Source of the DNA: JBFXJF01 sp050175155
GTDB taxonomy: Bacteria; Bacillota; Bacilli; Tepidibacillales; Tepidibacillaceae
Direction: 5' to 3'
Assembly: GCA_050175155.1 (NCBI GenBank)
Contig: JBFXJF010000003.1
Span: forward strand, 101,900 to 165,899
DNA length: 64,000 bases
Shown: positions 61,981 through 64,000 of the stretch, one piece after another
Numbering within the stretch: position 1 is the stretch's first letter
Layout of the letters: each line of letters starts with the position of its first letter
Translations under genes and position numbers: made by a program
The notes under the pieces: generated by a model
Seen by the model: only the letters and a program-made list of their open reading frames with translations
Database searches by the model: none
Told to the model about the DNA's origin: nothing

Positions 61981-62009
61981 TTGACATGAAAATTAACATA
62001 GAATATAAT
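61981..62009 (+). promoter_or_regulatory. Promoter of glnRA
   Basis: A perfect consensus: TTGACA (61981-61986), 17-base spacer, TATAAT (62004-62009). About 30 bases before the glnR start. Confidence 0.93.
61982..61998. promoter_or_regulatory. GlnR operator 2 overlapping the -35
   Basis: TGACATGAAAATTAACA matches TGTNA-N7-TNACA except for one base in the left half. It covers the -35 and spacer, suited to repression; its centre is 23 bases from that of operator 1. Confidence 0.75.
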
Positions 62010-62038
62010 TTAAATATAAATAAGTTTGGAGGATTACG

Positions 62039-62440
62039 ATGAATGATTTAGAAAGAAGAAATCGACCTCTTTTTCCAATGAGCATCATCATGGAGTTAAC
62101 TGATTTATCCGCTAGACAGATTAGATATTATGAAGAAAATGATTTAATTATACCAGCAAGAACCAACGGAGGACATAGATTATTTTCATTTTCGGATATT
62201 GATCGTTTACTCGAAATTAAAGATTTATTAGAGAAAAAAGTTAACTTAGCAGGTATAAAAGAAATTTTTAATATTAGAGATAGTGAACAAATTAAGCACA
62301 ATGTAATAAAAAATAAAATCGAGAGTATTCCGGTTACAGATACTTATCTAAGAAAAAAGATTGCACAAGAGCTACTACATCAAAAACCAAATCAAATCAA
62401 TACATTAATACAAGGAGATTTATCACGTTTTTTTCATTAA
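62039..62440 (+). CDS. glnR: Nitrogen regulator GlnR
   Basis: A 133-residue MerR-family repressor of nitrogen genes. RPLFPMSIIMELTDLSARQIR and YYEENDLIIPARTNGGHRLFS form the winged HTH. The C-terminal tail ends GDLSRFFH, the autoinhibitory segment that senses feedback-inhibited glutamine synthetase. GGAGG precedes the ATG. It sits under two GlnR boxes and before glnA, so it represses its own operon. Confidence 0.96.
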   Translation: MNDLERRNRPLFPMSIIMELTDLSARQIRYYEENDLIIPARTNGGHRLFSFSDIDRLLEIKDLLEKKVNLAGIKEIFNIRDSEQIKHNVIKNKIESIPVTDTYLRKKIAQELLHQKPNQINTLIQGDLSRFFH

Positions 62441-62443
62441 GAA

Positions 62444-62467
62444 TGCTTATAATCTAATATATAAGCA
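62444..62467 (+). other. Small hairpin between glnR and glnA
   Basis: TGCTTATA (62444-62451) pairs with TATAAGCA (62460-62467). There is no T run, so mRNA processing or stability is more likely than termination. Confidence 0.4.
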
Positions 62468-62498
62468 CTTATATATTACACATTAAGGAGAGATTTAT

Positions 62499-63836
62499 GT
62501 GGCAAAATTTACAAAAAAAGATATTTTAGAAGTAGTTAAAAAAGAAAACGTCCGCTTTATTCGACTTATGTTTACTGATTTATTAGGTGTTATAAAAAAT
62601 GTTGAGGTTCCCGTTAGCCAGTTAGAAAAAGCATTAGACAATAAAATGATGTTTGATGGTTCTTCTATTGAAGGTTTTGTAAGAATCGAAGAATCAGACA
62701 TGTATTTATATCCCGATTTGGATACTTGGGTAATCTTTCCATGGGAATCGAATGAAGGTGGTAAGGTAGCGCGTTTAATTTGTGATATCTATATGCCTGA
62801 TGGTAGTCCTTTCTTGGGTGATCCACGTGGTGCTTTAAAAAGGCAGCTTAAAGAAGCTGAGGCAATGGGCTATACATCATTTAATGTAGGTCCTGAACCA
62901 GAATTTTTCCTCTTTAAGACTAATGATAATGGAGACCCTACGCTAAACTTAAATGATCATGGAGCATATTTTGACTTAGCTCCAATTGATTTAGGTGAGA
63001 ATTGTCGTCGTGACATTGTATTAACACTAGATAATATGGGTTATGAAGTAGAAGCATCTCATCATGAAGTAGCTCCAGGACAACATGAGATTGATTTCAA
63101 ATATGCAAACGCAGTTGAAACTGCTGACAATATACAAACATTTAAGTTAGTTGTTAAAACAATAGCAAGAAAACATGGTTTACATGCTACTTTTATGCCT
63201 AAACCAATGTATGGGATGAATGGCTCCGGAATGCACAATCATTTATCCTTATTTATAGGTGATACTAATACTTTTTATGACGAAAATGATTCTTTAGGAT
63301 TATCAGAAACAGCAAGATATTTTACTGCTGGTATATTAAAACATGCTCGTTCATTAGTAGCAATTACAAACCCAACAGTTAACTCTTACAAAAGACTTGT
63401 TCCAGGATATGAAGCACCTGTCTATGTTGCTTGGTCTCCTAGAAACCGTAGTCCATTAGTTAGGATTCCAGCTGCTAGAGGATTAAGTACGAGAATTGAA
63501 GTGCGACATCCAGATCCGTCAGCTAATCCATATTTAGCTTTAACAGTATTATTAAAAGCGGGATTAGATGGAATAAAAAATAAGATGAAACTAGCTCCAC
63601 CTGTTGATAGTAATATTTATATTATGACTGAAGAAGAAAGAGAAAAACTCGGTATTGCTAATTTACCTGGCAGTCTAGATGAGGCGTTACAGGAGTTAGT
63701 TCTAAACGACGTAATTACATCCTCACTAGGAGAGCATATCCTTAATAATTTTATTGAAACTAAAAAAATAGAGTGGGATATGTATAGAGTACAAGTTCAC
63801 CCATGGGAAAGAGAACAATATATCAAATTATACTAA
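62499..63836 (+). CDS. glnA: Glutamine synthetase, type I-alpha
   Basis: A 445-residue dodecameric enzyme that makes glutamine from glutamate and ammonia. Active-site segments: GPEPEFFLF, NGSGMHNHLSLF, the Glu flap in NPTVNSYKRLVPGYEAP, and RIPAARGLSTRIEVR. Arg62 in EGFVRIEESDMY is the residue that marks the Bacillus type under glutamine feedback. There is no adenylylation-type tyrosine region. Start is GTG behind AAGGAGAG; the ATG one base earlier is out of frame. It also acts as co-repressor of GlnR. Confidence 0.98.
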   Translation: MAKFTKKDILEVVKKENVRFIRLMFTDLLGVIKNVEVPVSQLEKALDNKMMFDGSSIEGFVRIEESDMYLYPDLDTWVIFPWESNEGGKVARLICDIYMPDGSPFLGDPRGALKRQLKEAEAMGYTSFNVGPEPEFFLFKTNDNGDPTLNLNDHGAYFDLAPIDLGENCRRDIVLTLDNMGYEVEASHHEVAPGQHEIDFKYANAVETADNIQTFKLVVKTIARKHGLHATFMPKPMYGMNGSGMHNHLSLFIGDTNTFYDENDSLGLSETARYFTAGILKHARSLVAITNPTVNSYKRLVPGYEAPVYVAWSPRNRSPLVRIPAARGLSTRIEVRHPDPSANPYLALTVLLKAGLDGIKNKMKLAPPVDSNIYIMTEEEREKLGIANLPGSLDEALQELVLNDVITSSLGEHILNNFIETKKIEWDMYRVQVHPWEREQYIKLY

Positions 63837-63874
63837 TATAATTTTTTTAATAATAAAAACCTCTAAACAGCTAA

Positions 63875-64000
63875 TGAACTGCCCCTTGTCAAGTAGACAA
63901 GTAATTAATTAAAGTTTATGCAATATTAAGTGCTTGGTTTCGATATTCTATCGGAGCTAAGCACTTTAGTCTTTTTTGAAACCTTTTTTCGTTATAGAAG
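63875..64000 (-). mobile_element. End of an IS3-family insertion sequence (partial)
   Basis: TGAACTGCCCCTTGTC begins the likely terminal inverted repeat with the TG end usual in IS3 elements; the transposase fragment follows about 40 bases inside. A small hairpin CTTGTC-AAGTA-GACAAG lies within the end. The element continues beyond the right edge, so its other end and any target duplication are not visible. Confidence 0.75.
63916..64000 (-). CDS. IS3-family transposase OrfB, C-terminal fragment
   Basis: The minus strand reads the last 27 codons of a transposase, FYNEKRFQKRLKCLAPIEYR then NQALNIA and stop. The pattern YN-x2-R-x-Q-x2-L-x3-P-x2-Y is the C-terminal signature of the IS150 branch of the IS3 integrase domain. 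The gene runs off the right edge. Confidence 0.88.
   Translation of the reverse strand, partial: FYNEKRFQKRLKCLAPIEYRNQALNIA

Noticed and set aside
1..64000. CRISPR array, tRNA, rRNA or prophage genes
   Set aside because: No regular spaced repeats, no tRNA-like cloverleaf ends and no phage structural or integrase genes were seen; the only mobile DNA found is the IS3 end.

Overview
The window is AT-rich DNA (roughly 30 percent G+C by eye) from an endospore-forming, low-G+C Bacillota. Gene order follows the Bacillus subtilis stretch from infB to glnA closely: infB-rbfA-truB-ribF-rpsO-pnp, an M16 protease, a YmxH-like gene, dpaAB-asd-dapG-dapA, rnj, tepA, ylzJ, spoIIIE/ftsK, a GntR regulator with a nucleoside ABC transporter, ymfI, ymfJ, rodZ, pgsA, cinA, recA, rny, ymdB, spoVS, miaB, cotE, mutSL, miaA, hfq, spoVK, hflX, ynbB, glnR and glnA. 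CotE, SpoVS, SpoVK, DpaAB, a Spo0E-like phosphatase and a B. subtilis-like GlnR/GlnA pair suggest the class Bacilli or a close relative. Genus cannot be told from the sequence alone. No rRNA, tRNA, CRISPR array or riboswitch was recognised.

Region by region. 1-8.5 kb: translation and RNA genes (infB end, rbfA, nrnA, truB, ribF, rpsO, pnp), then an M16 protease, dut, a 55-codon Spo0E-like gene and a YmxH-like PRC-barrel gene. 8.6-13.3 kb: dipicolinate/lysine-pathway operon (dpaA, dpaB, asd, dapG, dapA). 13.4-18.8 kb: RNase J, TepA, YlzJ-like protein and the SpoIIIE/FtsK DNA pump. 19-24.5 kb: a GntR/UTRA regulator and a BMP-type nucleoside ABC importer. 24.7-26.3 kb: sleB and the only complete minus-strand gene (YmfI-like reductase). 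26.7-36.9 kb: one apparent operon for a membrane-bound uptake [NiFe] hydrogenase with all six Hyp maturation proteins, its endopeptidase, a cytochrome b and a small Rieske-like protein. This block lies between ymfI and ymfJ, which are neighbours in B. subtilis. 37-51.4 kb: DUF3243, RodZ, RimO, PgsA, CinA, RecA, RecX, RNase Y, YmdB, SpoVS, an M19 dipeptidase, MiaB, CotE and a predicted amidoligase. 51.5-63.8 kb: MutS, MutL, an RsmJ-like methyltransferase, MiaA, Hfq, a PrcB-like protein, SpoVK, HflX, a YnbB-like PLP enzyme, GlnR and GlnA. The right edge cuts into an IS3-family insertion sequence on the minus strand.

How the genes work together. The sporulation genes cover commitment (Spo0E-like), chromosome translocation (SpoIIIE), core DPA (DpaAB with precursors from Asd, DapG and DapA), coat (CotE, perhaps the amidoligase), maturation (SpoVK, SpoVS) and germination (SleB). 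The hydrogenase operon implies H2 oxidation coupled to the quinone pool; its proximal-cluster motif is the ordinary form, not the oxygen-tolerant one. Regulatory sites readable in the sequence include a near-perfect sigma-H promoter before spoVS, a pair of GlnR boxes over the glnRA promoter, a LexA-like box before recA, a palindrome before the GntR gene and a dyad in the hydrogenase promoter.

The most unusual items are the Rieske-fold-like protein whose two histidine ligands are replaced (30749-31192), the placement of the complete hydrogenase island in a conserved core locus, the repeated TAACAC and ACAAT/ATTGT motifs in the hydrogenase promoter region, a perfect 49-nt palindrome at 37342-37390, and the amidoligase gene directly behind cotE.
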